Shown here piece by piece: positions 1-11,600 of a DNA stretch of 64,000 nt. The stretch is from Cylicocyclus nassatus (lineage: Eukaryota > Nematoda > Chromadorea > Rhabditida > Strongylidae). Below the pieces are notes generated by a model. The model did not search any database, had not been told where the DNA came from, and saw nothing but the letters and a program-made list of their open reading frames with translations. Numbering within the stretch: the first letter of the stretch is position 1; every line of letters begins with the position of its first letter. The position numbers and the translations under genes are program-made. The stretch lies in assembly GCA_958299035.1 (NCBI GenBank), contig CATQJL010000223.1:70911006-70975005 (forward strand). The letters are read 5' to 3'.

Positions 1-844
1 ATACGGGTAACACTAGTAATGAATGGTCAAAGCCTTACGTTTAAGTTTGAAATTCACAGAGACGTTGACAGTACATTTTCTTGCGTAGTATCTGAATGGC
101 GGTGTCTGCTAGTATATTCTCTACCCATCTGAAGTGCTCCTGCGCTTTGTGATTCATTCATCTAAACCTTCCTGTATGAAATTTCACTGTCGCCAAAAGG
201 TTTGAAGGCAGCGTCCAGGCAAGATCCATCCACCCAGATTATTACATAGTTGTAAAGAGGGACCCATGAGTATCCGATCTGCGTTGGTCTAATCCTTTGA
301 CGTGCCCTCTAAAAGGAGATACGGGCCTGTGATACGTATCACAAGCCGCCCCTTCGTATCACAAACCACCCCTAAGGACGAGTGCTTACGCAGGGTGCGG
401 TTGTATTGTAGTTGCATTGCAGTTGCACTGCTCACTGCAATGCAACTGCATCCGTGCAATTGCAGCTCCTCCCGCTGGCATGACGATGGGAACGAGCAAT
501 TCGAAACTCGTCCACCTTTTGAAGAGAGGGTTCCCCCAGAACTGGGTTTTTTGGGGGTTTTGAATTTCGACTTTACAGCTGTAATCAGGGCCACGGAAAG
601 GCCCCAGAATGGCAGAAACATGAGAGGCGAAATTTTGCCCAGACGCTGCTTCAAGAGAAATGCAATTCTTGATGGTTTTGTCATAGCTTTGGGATATCAA
701 TGCCAATGAATGCAAATCGAACTGCAAAGACTAGTATTTTGAACTGAATATGCTGGAAACAAGGAATGAGAATTCCAAGCGTTGATCATTTGTTGCAGCC
801 GACCTTCTTCAAGGTATAACCATTCAATAAATGAAGTTTTATAG
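1..844. other. No convincing gene; short hairpin
   Basis: Overlapping open frames exist on both strands at 289-727 but none resembles a known protein and they shadow one another. A 13-bp inverted repeat (GTTGCATTGCAGT, 411-423, against 434-446) forms a small hairpin. Upstream exons of the zinc-finger gene that follows may lie here but I could not identify them. Confidence 0.4.
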
Positions 845-1643
845 AAGTGAACAATTTTATGAACCAAGGCCTGTGTCTAGTGGATGGACTCGGCAAACTT
901 TCGTTTGCGAATGCGGCGAAAAGTATGGATCGCAAAAGGTTGGTAAATTCACAACTCTCGATGGGTTACCATCTTATTGAATACGCAAATTTCTGTCTCG
1001 ATTTTGACCTACCTTTGCTTTTTTTAATAAGTCATTTACGCGACCGATTTGTCAATAAATAACAGTCGTACTCGCAAATAAATGGGAAAATTCTAAGCGG
1101 TAAACATAAGCTGAACCTTCATTTTGAAAGAAACAATAGTTTCGCAACTACCACTTGAACTGGCGATTGATTCCACAGTTTTTCTTCTGAAGAAAGTTCT
1201 CATAGGCGCTAGCCCATCATATCTTACAAAATCACGATGCAGAGATACCATGCTTCGGCTGCAATGAGGTAATCTAAGCCATCTTTTTTTCGAATAACAA
1301 TAAATCTGTTCTTTCAGACATTATCTTCATTGACCAAAATGCTGGAACATTTTCGGACAAAGCATACAAAGAGTCTCATCGCTTGCGTTTACTGCAAGGT
1401 ACATTACCCGTTCGAGAGTTTAGTAATAGCATGAAATCTACTTTTAGTCTGTATTTGGCAAACCAAACGATATGACGGAAAATCAGTGGAAACGGTTGAA
1501 AACGCATATGTATGGGGTAAGCGATAGTCCGTTTGCTTTTCCGCACGTATGCATCCTCGAGTTGTTCGTAAGTTGATATGCATTTTGCACAGCATGCGCC
1601 CAAATTGACGACTTGCAAGGTAGAATCTGCTCAGTTCCAATGA
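845..1643 (+). CDS. C2H2-type zinc-finger protein, spliced, 5' part not found
   Basis: Exons with GT/AG borders read as 845-938, from 1140 (3' border unresolved, roughly 1176), 1206-1268, 1318-1398, 1448-1516 and 1593-1643 (TGA stop 1641-1643). The last four join in phase 0 with no break. They encode a finger with spacing C-x2-C-x12-H-x4-H (starts IPCFGC, ends HFRTKH) and then a CVYC pair followed 20 residues later by H-x3-H (HMYGH). The exon 845-938 ends in FVCECGEKYGSQK, and joining it to the exon at 1140 places a His exactly 12 residues after the second Cys, so there is probably an earlier finger. C2H2 fingers usually bind DNA or RNA; the target is unknown. The link between the exon at 1140 and 1206 is unclear (the gap is too short for a normal intron), so the gene may be damaged or one exon is mis-read. 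The large foldback element starts about 200 bp after the stop. Confidence 0.65.
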
Positions 1644-1838
1644 TTGCTCCTTGTTTCCTTGTCTCTTCCAATTTAATTGGATATGTAATATGAGTAGTTC
1701 ACAATTCTAAAGTCTGTTACGCTAGAAAAGGTTTTACTGAACTATTACTTGGAGTGTCGTCGATTGTCGCGTGGAGTGTGCAGGCTCACATGTTAAGTTA
1801 CAAATTACTCGAGGAGAAATTATTGGTTTGGTACACAT

Positions 1839-4800
1839 TACAGTACCCACACTAATTATTCGACAGAAAACGCAAAAACTGACGATCCGCGTTTTTTTTC
1901 GTTTTTTCTTCATAACTTCCTTCAAATTGCATAAAATACAAATCCGAAGAAAGCCTGATGCTCAGCTCGTCAAGATGAATCTTCCTATATATTGCACTCT
2001 CGTACCATTCTGTTTTCAATCTGCTCGATTTTTGTCTGAGGACGGGTATTCGTAGTGGTGTAACTCAGCGAAGAACACACATGGACGATTCAAATAAACA
2101 TGAGTCAGTAGTGCTGTCCCCGTAGATTATCACGTATTAGTGAATAGCGAAGGATTCCCTTTCCATAGGGAAAGATAGGCCGTTTAATTTGAACAAATCG
2201 ATGTCCTCTCAAATTTTCGCTACCGTAACCCTACAGTAGGACGCTAATTTGCAAATCAGGTGTGTTTTTCGTGATCAGCAGGTTAGATAACCTCTATGCG
2301 CAAGTTTTCCAAGGAATTCAGAACCTTTTATTTTTTCTCGTTCTAAGCTGTGAAGCTCGCCGACGGGTTTTGGCTAAAATATTGATGATCTTGGATTGAC
2401 CGGAAACTTTGCCCATAGAGGTTTTCGGACTCGCTGATTACAGAAATAGTGCCCTCTGTGCAGCATAAGTTCTTTTGGCAGAGTTATGCTGAGAGGAATG
2501 CTGCGATACTACGCAAGTTCCTAAGTTTGTCTGCCCTTTGCGCGTGTCTGTTGGACAACTTACCTGCTCCTTTTTGTAATTTGAAATCACTAGAGGCAGT
2601 GCTCTTAGAGCATGCTTAAACTAGGCCTTTACCTATATTGGTCGCCGAACTGTGAGCTGACGAACTCACGTCCGCATGAAAATCGTTCGAAATATTAAGA
2701 TCGCACATTTTGGCCAAATATCGCCGCGAATGGTGACAGATGACTCTGATTGCAGATGCTATGTTTATATATACACATGTTAATTGCTAATTTATGCCGC
2801 ATACTGCTGCTTACCCCTTGTGCCAACTCTTACACCTGTAACTCAAAGTTTGCAAAAAATCGATGAGCCGATATCGACCGATGACGAAATGTAATCTATC
2901 AGACCAGTTCGGCTCCTAAGGCTAGGTTCATACTAATTCCCACCTTCCGGAACTGTTCCCGCACATCCTTTTTTTGATCAGCAGAACTTCGATCTCGAAG
3001 AGGGGTTGAAGAATGAGCGCTTTTCGCCATGAATTAGGGAGTAGGAGCAATTCTGAAGTTGCATAAATTGGGACTTTTCTCTTGTTTTCTGATGAGTTTC
3101 CTTTTTGGCCTCCCAGCCCCTTTCCTTGTGATGAGAAAAGGTGTGAAATTAAAGCGAGTTAAAGAAATAACCTTGTTCTGTTCCATATTCGGGCAGATTG
3201 CTCTTTTTGCGCTTGTCCATTTTCTTCCATTTTTGCCCAGGCCTGCTTCATATGTTCTAGAAGGCGCTGTGTAGTCTCGCATCTGTATTGAAAGGGACAT
3301 GGACAGGTCTCTAGAACACATGAAGAAGGCCTGAACAAAAATGGCAGAGGAGATGGAGGAGCGCAAGAAGGTTCATCTTCCCGAATACACGATGGGAACC
3401 GCGTCCAATCCTCAACTCCGCTTCAAGTTCACAGCTTTTCCCATCACAAGGAGAAGCGGGATATAAGAAAGAAAGGAGAAACAACGATATGGAAAAAGGA
3501 AAGGGCGGAGAATGCCCAAAAACGAAACTCAACAAAACAAGAGACAAGTCTCAATTCATGCAATTTCGGAATTGCTCCTACTCCCTAATTCATAGCAGAT
3601 GGCTATGGAAACTGCGCAGGGGCTTCCTGGAACAAATGGAATGAGTCTGTGTAAAAATAAAGCGAAGAGAAAATGGACGAGCGCAAGAACACACATTTTG
3701 TCTCATACGCAGAACAGAAAAGCGCTCATTCTTCAACCCCTCTTCGAGATCGAAGTTCTGCTGATCAAAAAAAAGGAGCGGGGTAGAGGAATAAGGCCAA
3801 AATGAGAGAAATTTGGAAGAAATACCGTTGAAAACGGTCAAAATTCTCCAACTCCCGCCGTTCAAAACGCGTGTGGGGCGGTTGCAGCGCATGCAGCACA
3901 GTTGCAGTTCCCGCACAATTCTCAGCACAGCGCGCGAACATTGCGGGACTGTGCGGGAACAGTTCCGGAACGTGGGAATTAGTATGAACCTAGCCTTAGG
4001 AGCCGAACTGGTCTGATAGATTACATTTCGTCATCGGTCGATATCGGCTCATCGATTTTTTGCAAACTTTGAGTTACAGGTGTAAGAGTTGGCACAAGGG
4101 GTAAGCAGCAGTATGCGGCATAAATTAGCAATTAACATGTGTATATATAAACATAGCATCTGCAATCAGAGTCATCTGTCACCATTCGCGGCGATATTTG
4201 GCCAAAATGTGCGATCTTAAAATTTCGAACGATTTTCATGCGGACGTGAGTTCGTCAGCTCACAGTTCGGCGACCAATATAGGTAAAGGCCTAGTTTAAG
4301 CATGCTCTAAGAGCACTGCCTCTAGTGATTTCAAATTACAAAAAGGAGCAGGTAAGTTGTCCAACAGACACGCGCAAAGGGCAGACAAACTTAGGAACTT
4401 GCGTAGTATCGCAGCATTCCTCTCAGCATAACTCTGCCAAAAGAACTTATGCTGCACAGAGGGCACTATTTCTGTAATCAGCGAGTCCGAAAACCTCTAT
4501 GGGCAAAGTTTCCGGTCAATCCAAGATCATCAATATTTTAGCCAAAACCCGTCGGCGAGCTTCACAGCTTAGAACGAGAAAAAATAAAAGGTTCTGAATT
4601 CCTTGGAAAACTTGCGCATAGAGGTTATCTAACCTGCTGATCACGAAAAACACACCTGATTTGCAAATTAGCGTCCTACTGTAGGGTTACGGTAGCGAAA
4701 ATTTGAGAGACATCGATTTGTTCAAATTAAACGGCCTATCTTTCCCTATGGAAAGGGAATCCTTCGCTATTCACTAATACGTGATAATCTACGGGGACAG

Positions 4801-5074
4801 CACTACTGACTCATGTTTATTTGAATCGTCCATGTGTGTTCTTCGCTGAGTTACACCACTACGAATACCCGTCCTCAGACAAAAATCGAGCAGATTGAAA
4901 ACAGAATGGTACGAGAGTGCAATATATCGGAAGATTCATCTTGACGAGCTGAGCATCAGGCTTTCTTCGGATTTGTATTTTATGCAATTTGAAGGAAGTT
5001 ATGAAGAAAAAACGAAAAAAACGCGGATCGTCAGTTTTTGCGTTTTCTGTCGAATAATTAGTGTGTGTACTGTA
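1839..5074. repeat. Giant TA-flanked palindromic (foldback) element, about 3.2 kb
   Basis: The block is one long inverted repeat. It begins TA-CAGTAC at 1839 and ends GTACTG-TA at 5074. The outer arms (about 1839-2966 and 3950-5074) are almost identical reverse complements over roughly 1.1 kb; I saw only scattered single-base differences (for example near 1849, 2211 and 2697). The centre of symmetry is near 3290, where GTTCTAGAA pairs with TTCTAGAAC. The left inner arm lacks stretches present in the right inner arm (about 190 bp at 2967, and more near 3030). No long open frame survives, so it is a non-autonomous element. TA flanks and CAGT-type ends suggest mobilisation by a Tc1/mariner-type transposase, which is inference. 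Confidence 0.85.
2920..3995. repeat. Inner GGCTAGGTTCATACT foldback nested at the core of the giant palindrome
   Basis: The inner portion has its own terminal inverted repeat: GGCTAGGTTCATACTAATTC at 2920 and its reverse complement ending at 3995. The same terminal sequence, slightly diverged, bounds the small foldbacks at 38449-38558 and 52311-52419, so this is a dispersed MITE family sitting at the palindrome core. Because the sequence outside 2920/3995 is also palindromic, it cannot be settled from one copy whether the inner element inserted into an existing palindrome or the whole was amplified as a unit. Confidence 0.6.
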
Positions 5075-5739
5075 CAGCTAGCAAATTCGACTGTATGAAT
5101 AATATACGCGTTTTACTGCAGTGCTTTTCTGTCTTCAGTAAAAGAAAGTTTTTTGCTCAGCGAAACACTATTTTTTTCTGTTCTGATGTTGTTTCGCTTT
5201 TCGCGACCGCACGTTTTCAACGACCACATCGGTGGAAACACAAAGCTTATTTGAAATCAATTTACGCATAAAAGAAACCAAAATTCTGTTTATGGTGATT
5301 GTTGAACGGAGTTGGAGTGCTGATGCAGATCAAAAAATTAAATCTGACCTTTTTGTTTATTGATCTATAGCTTTTACTCGATAAATATGCTTAAACTGCG
5401 GGTCTCATCTAACCAAAGATAATAGTAAAAGCTATTTTTCCACCTTATTTCAGGAGCTTGTCTATGCAAAACTGGCCGAATTGCAAGGGTGACTGCATAT
5501 AATAGATCTTTCGTCTAGAGCTCATAACTTGGATTTTTATCCTTTTCACCAAATTGATTTTGTTTCGCACAATTATCTCGTTTTTTTTCTTTCACTTAAG
5601 CCCTACGAGTTGTCAACACTAACGATAAATTGGTTTGAAAAGATTTTACTGATAGATATAATGAAACATCTCATAACGGAAAGAATAGGTATTCAATTAC
5701 CATAATTACCGTACCTTGGGGAAATCGACCAATCATAGG
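5075..5739. other. Intergenic, nothing recognised
   Basis: AT-rich sequence with only short unremarkable open frames (for example 5065-5271). No repeat ends, RNA gene or clear exon seen. Confidence 0.4.
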
Positions 5740-6240
5740 TGAGCAGCTTTGAAACAGCTGCAATCGAGACATTGCATACGGTATCCATATAGAAGAGCGC
5801 ATATGGTCACCAGACGCCGCCTACCCGGACAACTGGTCTTCCAGCGGCATTCATTAACATATGCGACAGGGTCACTTCCGCGGAGGCGGAGCTTGCGGAA
5901 AAACCGTTCTATCATTTCGAAAAGACATAGAGGCAAAACATAAACAATTCCGGCTAGAAATGGCAAGAAACTTCCAAATGTAAACATGAAATAAAGACAC
6001 AACAATGTGCTGTAAAATCTCCATAACGTGAAGTGCTAGTGCAAATTGCAAAAGAAAAAGGCACCATAAAGTATCACAAAAAAGAATAAAGTGAAAAATT
6101 CGAAACTTTGAAACAAAACTGGCAGCAAAAGGATAGACTTACAGAAATATCACAACCAGAAAATTGGCAAAAAGCAAATCATTCGTGTAATGAATACATA
6201 TGGACTCAGAGCTTGTAAAATTGTCAGAATTTCATGCATA
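5740..6240 (-). other. Possible membrane-protein gene fragment downstream of the aquaporin
   Basis: The minus strand here can be read as hydrophobic coding sequence: an ATG at about 6235 opens a Leu/Phe/Ile-rich frame, and a further frame at 5733-6005 gives a likely membrane segment (LPFLAGIVYVLPLCLF) followed by a basic stretch. The joins need introns of 24-55 bp and the frames do not connect cleanly. It starts only about 50 bp beyond the aquaporin stop. It may be chance in AT-rich DNA or a decayed gene. Confidence 0.2.
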
Positions 6241-6283
6241 TAGAGAAAGAAACCCAGAGAATAAGCTTTTCTATAATATTTGT

Positions 6284-8538
6284 TTATTCTGACTTCTTTT
6301 TAGCGGCTCTCTTAAGTTTTTTCGGTGATTTAGGAGGCCTTCGATCGATATATGCGCCTAACATCCAACCAACAACGGGGCAAACCTAAATATCAGAAAT
6401 TAACAGAATAAAAAATGACTGGGAAAAAATTCCATAAAAAAGGAATGAAATGCGGCGTACCCAGTATAAGAGAATAAACCATTGAGCACTAAGACCATTA
6501 CATCCAAAAAATAATGATGAAGCGACAATCGGATCCAGTCCCGAGTCGCCGATAAAGAGTATTGCTGAAAGTTTAAGAATTTAAACGCTGCACTTCATTT
6601 CAGTATCCTAGCAAATTTCTCTAATGTCAGTCCAAATAAATCTCTTCAGGGATTGTGAAGTAGGTCAATTCAAAAAACTTTTAAAGTCCAAATGTTCTAG
6701 GCTACAGGAACACCACAACGCTACTCTCAGTCTAATAAAAAGTTATAAAAGCTTTCTTTAATTGCAAATCAAAACATTAGCGGCTTAAACTTTCACGACT
6801 CTTTCTGCCTCTCTCCCCCTCTCCCTCCCTCCCCTCGACTCTATTAGTACCCTAAAATCCCATAGATAAGAGCGGTTTAATTTACCGGTGAAAAATGAAT
6901 TGGAATGAATTGAAATTGAATGCAGTCACCCCTCTAACTTGATGGATGGATAAATAAAAATCGGAGAAGAAGTTTAGAAGAAGCTCCGCCCCTCAACTCT
7001 AAACTCCGCCCACTTAATAAATAATTCATATAGAAATTCCGAAATTCCGTTAAAATCGCTATTCTATATGAATTGTTTACTAAGTGGGCGGGGTTTAGAG
7101 TTGAGGGGCGGAGCTTCTTCTGAACTTCTTCTCCGATTTTTATTTATACATCCAAGTTAGAGGGGTGACTGCATTCAATTTCAATTCATTCCAATTCATT
7201 TTTCACCGGTAAATTAAACCGCTCTTATCTATGGGATTTTAGGGTAATATTTAAATAAAAAACCGACTGGCGAAAATAGGATGTTTTTATGTAAAATGTT
7301 TCGAAGAAAAAGTGACGCTTTAGAAGTCGTGCGAAGCTTCCGAAAAGCCAAAGCTCTGCATCCTAACTGCAAAGATATGTGTATCGTTAGCTTGATTGGT
7401 CTTATTATTAGTACTGTTTCCGACAAACTCCTGGATAAGGGCGTCTTCAACTCATTATTTAGATGTTTTATGCAAAAAATAAAGGATAACATTTTTTGAG
7501 AATTGACAAACAAAAATCATGAAATTATGCAAAAAAAAACTAAAAGTATACAAGAATAAAGGTTTTAGTTCCCAAAAAGTATTAAACTGACTTACCAAAG
7601 GAAAATAAACTGGCTGTAAATGCTGGTGCCAGATATTTCTGAGTGTCCGCTGGTAATCGAGATATAACAGATCGCATAGCAAAACAACCACCAATTTCAT
7701 AGGCTAGTACGATGAGAAAATCTCTCTACAAAAAAATTCTGATAACCTTTAACATAAACCATTTAAACTTCAAAAATTGTATAATGCACACCTGATGTAC
7801 TATAGAGCACATATTTTGACTATTTACAAACATTTCCATATGTGCTTGAGAATACTGTAACGAGTGGAACCATAACGTTCTGGCTATGTGCCAAGCCATA
7901 GCTCCGCCCATTATCTCTGCTAATAGGTAGAGAAGAAATCGTGAAAGCCTGTAACATCCTGATTGGTCCATGTATTTTTTGTCCAATGAGGGCCTTACCT
8001 AATTTCTCGATAATATAACATTTCAATAGGAGTAAGTGGTGTATTGTAGCTGCCACGACCCGTTGAACTATAGAAAAATCCAAGTATCGTAGTGGCGATA
8101 AAATATGACGATACTCCGTAATGTTGTACAATCAGGGCTGTAAAGGAAAGTTGTAGTCAAATAATTTTTGAAAAATTTCGAGGAGGATCTTTTGAACTAA
8201 AACTTCGAAATAATCACGGATTTCTTTGTATAAAAAATTGAAATATTCTTTGAATTGATGCATAAAATCTCTTAGTGAGATTCCATTTTTCAACATCGAA
8301 TTGTCCAATTTTTGATTTTTTTGGCAGAAAAATCCATCAGTTGATTTGACCTACCATTTTCAAAGACGCACGTGCATATTTGTGCTGTCCCAATAAGTTC
8401 TATAAGAAAGCGATGAAATGAAGTTTTCTTTGACATAGTTTTATCTAGTATTCTCCTTGACAATTCTGCTGTACCCAGTACAGCGCCGTAGTAACAGACG
8501 GCTGCCGCTAGAGGGCCAGCCGACATTATGTCGGGCAT
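6284..8538 (-). CDS. Aquaporin of the AQP11/12 (unorthodox) type, six exons, 271 aa
   Basis: Exons on the minus strand: 8538-8355, 8137-7999, 7948-7792, 7725-7596, 6564-6461 and 6385-6284. All have GT/AG borders, phases agree, and they sum to 816 nt ending in TAA (6286-6284). The ATG at 8536-8538 lies one base after a TTTTTCAG acceptor. The protein shows the MIP fold in order: ELIGTAQ helix (about 47-53), first half-helix box GSYNTPLTP (about 90-97), AEIMGGAMAW helix (about 118-127), AYEIGG helix, second box GLDPIVASS (212-220) and a last helix LLYWVCPVVGWMLG. Length and layout match AQP11-type proteins, which pass water or small solutes and act largely in the ER. Both canonical NPA boxes are altered: Asn-Thr-Pro at 93-95 and Asp-Pro-Ile at 214-216. 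The tail is basic and ends KKSE, which fits a KKXX ER-retrieval signal. The 1031-bp fourth intron contains a foldback element. Which aquaporin paralogue this is was not resolved. Confidence 0.9.
6848..7246. repeat. TA-flanked foldback MITE, 0.4 kb, in aquaporin intron 4
   Basis: Near-perfect palindrome with ends TA-CCCTAAAATCCC (6848) and GGGATTTTAGGG-TA (7246). Arms of about 175 bp pair around a short centre near 7048. It lies wholly inside the intron between aquaporin exons 7725-7596 and 6564-6461. The TA flanks fit a Tc1/mariner-type target duplication. It has no coding capacity. Confidence 0.9.
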
Positions 8539-8551
8539 CCTGAAAAATTTA
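8539..8551 (-). promoter_or_regulatory. Probable spliced-leader trans-splice acceptor for the aquaporin
   Basis: AAATTTTTCAG is followed by a single G and then the ATG on the minus strand. In nematodes such an acceptor directly before the first ATG, with no upstream in-frame exon found, usually marks addition of a spliced leader. The alternative is an unrecognised upstream exon. Confidence 0.5.
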
Positions 8552-8604
8552 AATAAAATGTTGGTAAAAAAATTTAAGCTAAATAAAGACGGCGGTATTA
8601 TCAA

Positions 8605-11600
8605 AAACGATAATGAATGAGGTGCCAGAATATGTAAAAAAAAACAATTCTGATGTAGATGACGGTGTTATAATCATAAACTTGTAATTGAATCAAGAAC
8701 CTTGAGTTTTAGCGCAAAACATGTCAAAAAGTTTATTTTTTTACAATTCCAACTCTCCCCCTTGTCAATGTTATCAGCATAGCAATTTGGGAATGCAGAC
8801 AGAATTTTGATTATGCTTTCTTTTCGCCAAAGTGGTCTTTCTATTCAAGCGGGGCAAGAAACGTCTCAAAAAAGTCCAAATATTAAACTCGAGCTGTCGA
8901 GTTCACAAAGGAAAACTAGTAAACAAGAAAAGCACCAATGAAAAAATCGAGAACGTTCCGGAACACTAATTTTGAGTATCATCATGAGAGATCTCGCAAA
9001 ATCAGTGCTCCAAGTATAGGTTGCTCGGAACTTTTGCCTGCTAGTTTACAGCAGGGCAGTAGCCGACGAACTGCTCAAAAATCATGGTTGCTTGGGCCTT
9101 TACGGCTTTTACAGTGTGAACAGAGCAAAAAACTACAGAAAAACGGACACGCACAAATTGTTTGATTCTAGACGCTCTCAACGCCCCGCTAAGATTCTGG
9201 CCAATCACAATCAAGGCATCCACCAATCAGAGAAGCGCGATTGCGATGAGTATAAATTGCTGTTTTTTAACATTCCTTTAGACATTCAAAAGGGGAGAAC
9301 TGGCTCTACCCAGGAAACATCGTCGCAGTAAACACCTATCATATCTTGACAAGTAGGTAAATTTTCAAAATTTTCTTCAAAATTTTGAAGCTTGAAATCC
9401 ATGTCTAGTGAGTCAGCTTGTTTCGAATATAGTTGTCTTCTAGCACTGTAAAGCTATTCAAATATTCTAAGAAACTTGCATGCCGTACATTCACTATAGC
9501 TTTTTGGATAACTTTTCGTTATGTGGGTCTTATATTAATCAGCAGAGATCTGCTACGGTCAATAATAAAAGTGTTCTTAAGACATTGACGACAATGCGCA
9601 TGGTGGGTCATAGCTCAAATTTCATTAAAATTTCCTCTAGTCTAGAAAAATTCAGTTTAGGAGATTTTTTTACGCGCTGGATTTAGAATTGATTTCCGTG
9701 TCTCTCGACAAACTCTCACTGCTACGGTAGGTATACTGTAAACTAAAGCCTGCGTAATTTTAGCTAAAAAAAATTCTTGACTTGCTCGTAAAAGGCTCTC
9801 ACGAGGCGGACAAGTAGAAATGCACGTCGTCGTTACTGTGTTGGATTTAAAAATTAGGAAGTAATTTGACGAAACAACACAAAAATGCGCCAAAGATGGT
9901 ACACTAATCCTATAATAATGGTGCAAAATTACGAAAACTGTCAATGTCGTAGAATTAAAACTTTGCAAATGCAAGTTACATGTTTGAAACTTTGATTACA
10001 CTATCTTATTCAAAAAAAGAAGATTTAAAAGTGTCGGAGTAGTAAGAGATATACATAAAGGTTCTCATCGTATAATCTACAAGATTCTAAAGACTCCCAG
10101 TAGGATAGTTGTAGGTCCAATCTCAAGCCAAGCTCGAAAACAAAGAGCTGAAAGTAGCAAGTGAAGGAAAAAAATCGCGCAAGAACTCAATGGCATTTTT
10201 CAATGTGCAAATTTTCAAACAGAAAAAGACGAACCATATTTGTCAATCTCAAGGAAAACCAACGTCTTTATGTGAATGTAGAAATATCAATAAATGGGAT
10301 TGCATTAAATCGTTATGTCTCTAAAACAGACAAAATGTATGCAGCATCATCTTTTCAGACGCTTTTGATAGGAGGATTTTGCGTGCGAAAAAAGTTGCAA
10401 TACTCTGAACATCGAATCTCATGCATCGTCAGCATTGTTTGATTTCTGTTTTTTATTTGAAGCATTTCAGATAAGATTATGGTTTCTTCCGCAATTCTTC
10501 GAGAAAAAGTTCGTTCCTTCTCTGTCGCTCAAAAATATGTAATATAAGAAAGATTGAACTTAGAGCATTCAATACTATGTAAACCAGAATCGAGTAATGA
10601 TGTGTGTCAAAATTATATTAAGTGGATCCGAATAATTGTGCCGTTTTTTAGACGTACCCTCAAATCATTCAGAATAACGTAGACAAACATTCCAAGCACT
10701 TATGTATGCAGGAATTTCTCTTTTTAGCAATGACTTCTGTTTGAATTCCTCCAGTGTTCTTCCGAGCAATCCCTGCAATCTCCAACCCATGCGTTGTAAT
10801 TACCCTAACGGTTAATTTGGTTATTTTTTTAAAATTTCGTTTTGGACTTTTGAAAAAGCTTTTACCAAAGTTGGATAGAGTAAACAAAATGCCACAAAGT
10901 CGAACTTTTTCGCATCGATAGCTGACTTTTCAGTATTTTTGAAACAGGTTTTCCAAAAATCTTCACATTTGCAAAGTCGTGAAATATACAAACACTTCAA
11001 ACGCTATGAAATCTTCGCAAAATGGAACTTAAAAAAATCGAATTGCTATAAAGGCACTTCCAAAAGTCCAGAACATAAGTTAAAAAAATAGCGAAATTTA
11101 GGGCAGGTAAATATAGATTGAAGATTATGACCATTTTTCAACCGAACATCAGAAGAGCCTTAGCAAAAACATAACTACTGGAAAGGGAAAGAAATTCTGC
11201 ATGAAGCACTCCTTTTAGTGATTGTCTATTTTTATTCTGAATGATTCAAGTATAGCTCTAAAAAACGGCACGAAGTTTTGAGCACACCTGGTAGTATGTG
11301 CAATCTATGACAAGGACAGTAACCAACTTTTGCAAAGATAATTTTAGTTTGGCTAATAAATAACTCCATTTGCTTTGCTGGCCCGTAAAAAAAGCTGCGG
11401 ACGATCTTTTTGAACCTTTTTGACTTTGGAAAAAGCATTCAGAATAATCAGAATGTGTACTTTACTTGAGTGGAAATGGTTTTCCAATGAAGAGTAGGCG
11501 AGGAGAATTGGGATATCCCAATTTTGTTGCGCGCCCGACTGTGAAAGAATTTCGTACTTTTGTCTATATTTGTGATATATAATTATTAGTTAACTTAATA

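Noticed and set aside
1771..2055. 94-aa frame in the left arm of the giant palindrome, and its partner at 4895-5098
   Set aside because: They are the same sequence read from opposite arms of the repeat and have no independent support.
8938..9331. Two overlapping frames with CCAAT and TATA-like words
   Set aside because: A gene model would need introns of about 28-32 bp, below the usual nematode minimum, and no family is recognised.
10653..10751. Terminal-exon-like stretch after a TTTTTTAG acceptor
   Set aside because: About 30 open codons after an acceptor-like site is expected by chance in this AT-rich sequence, and no joining exon in phase was found.
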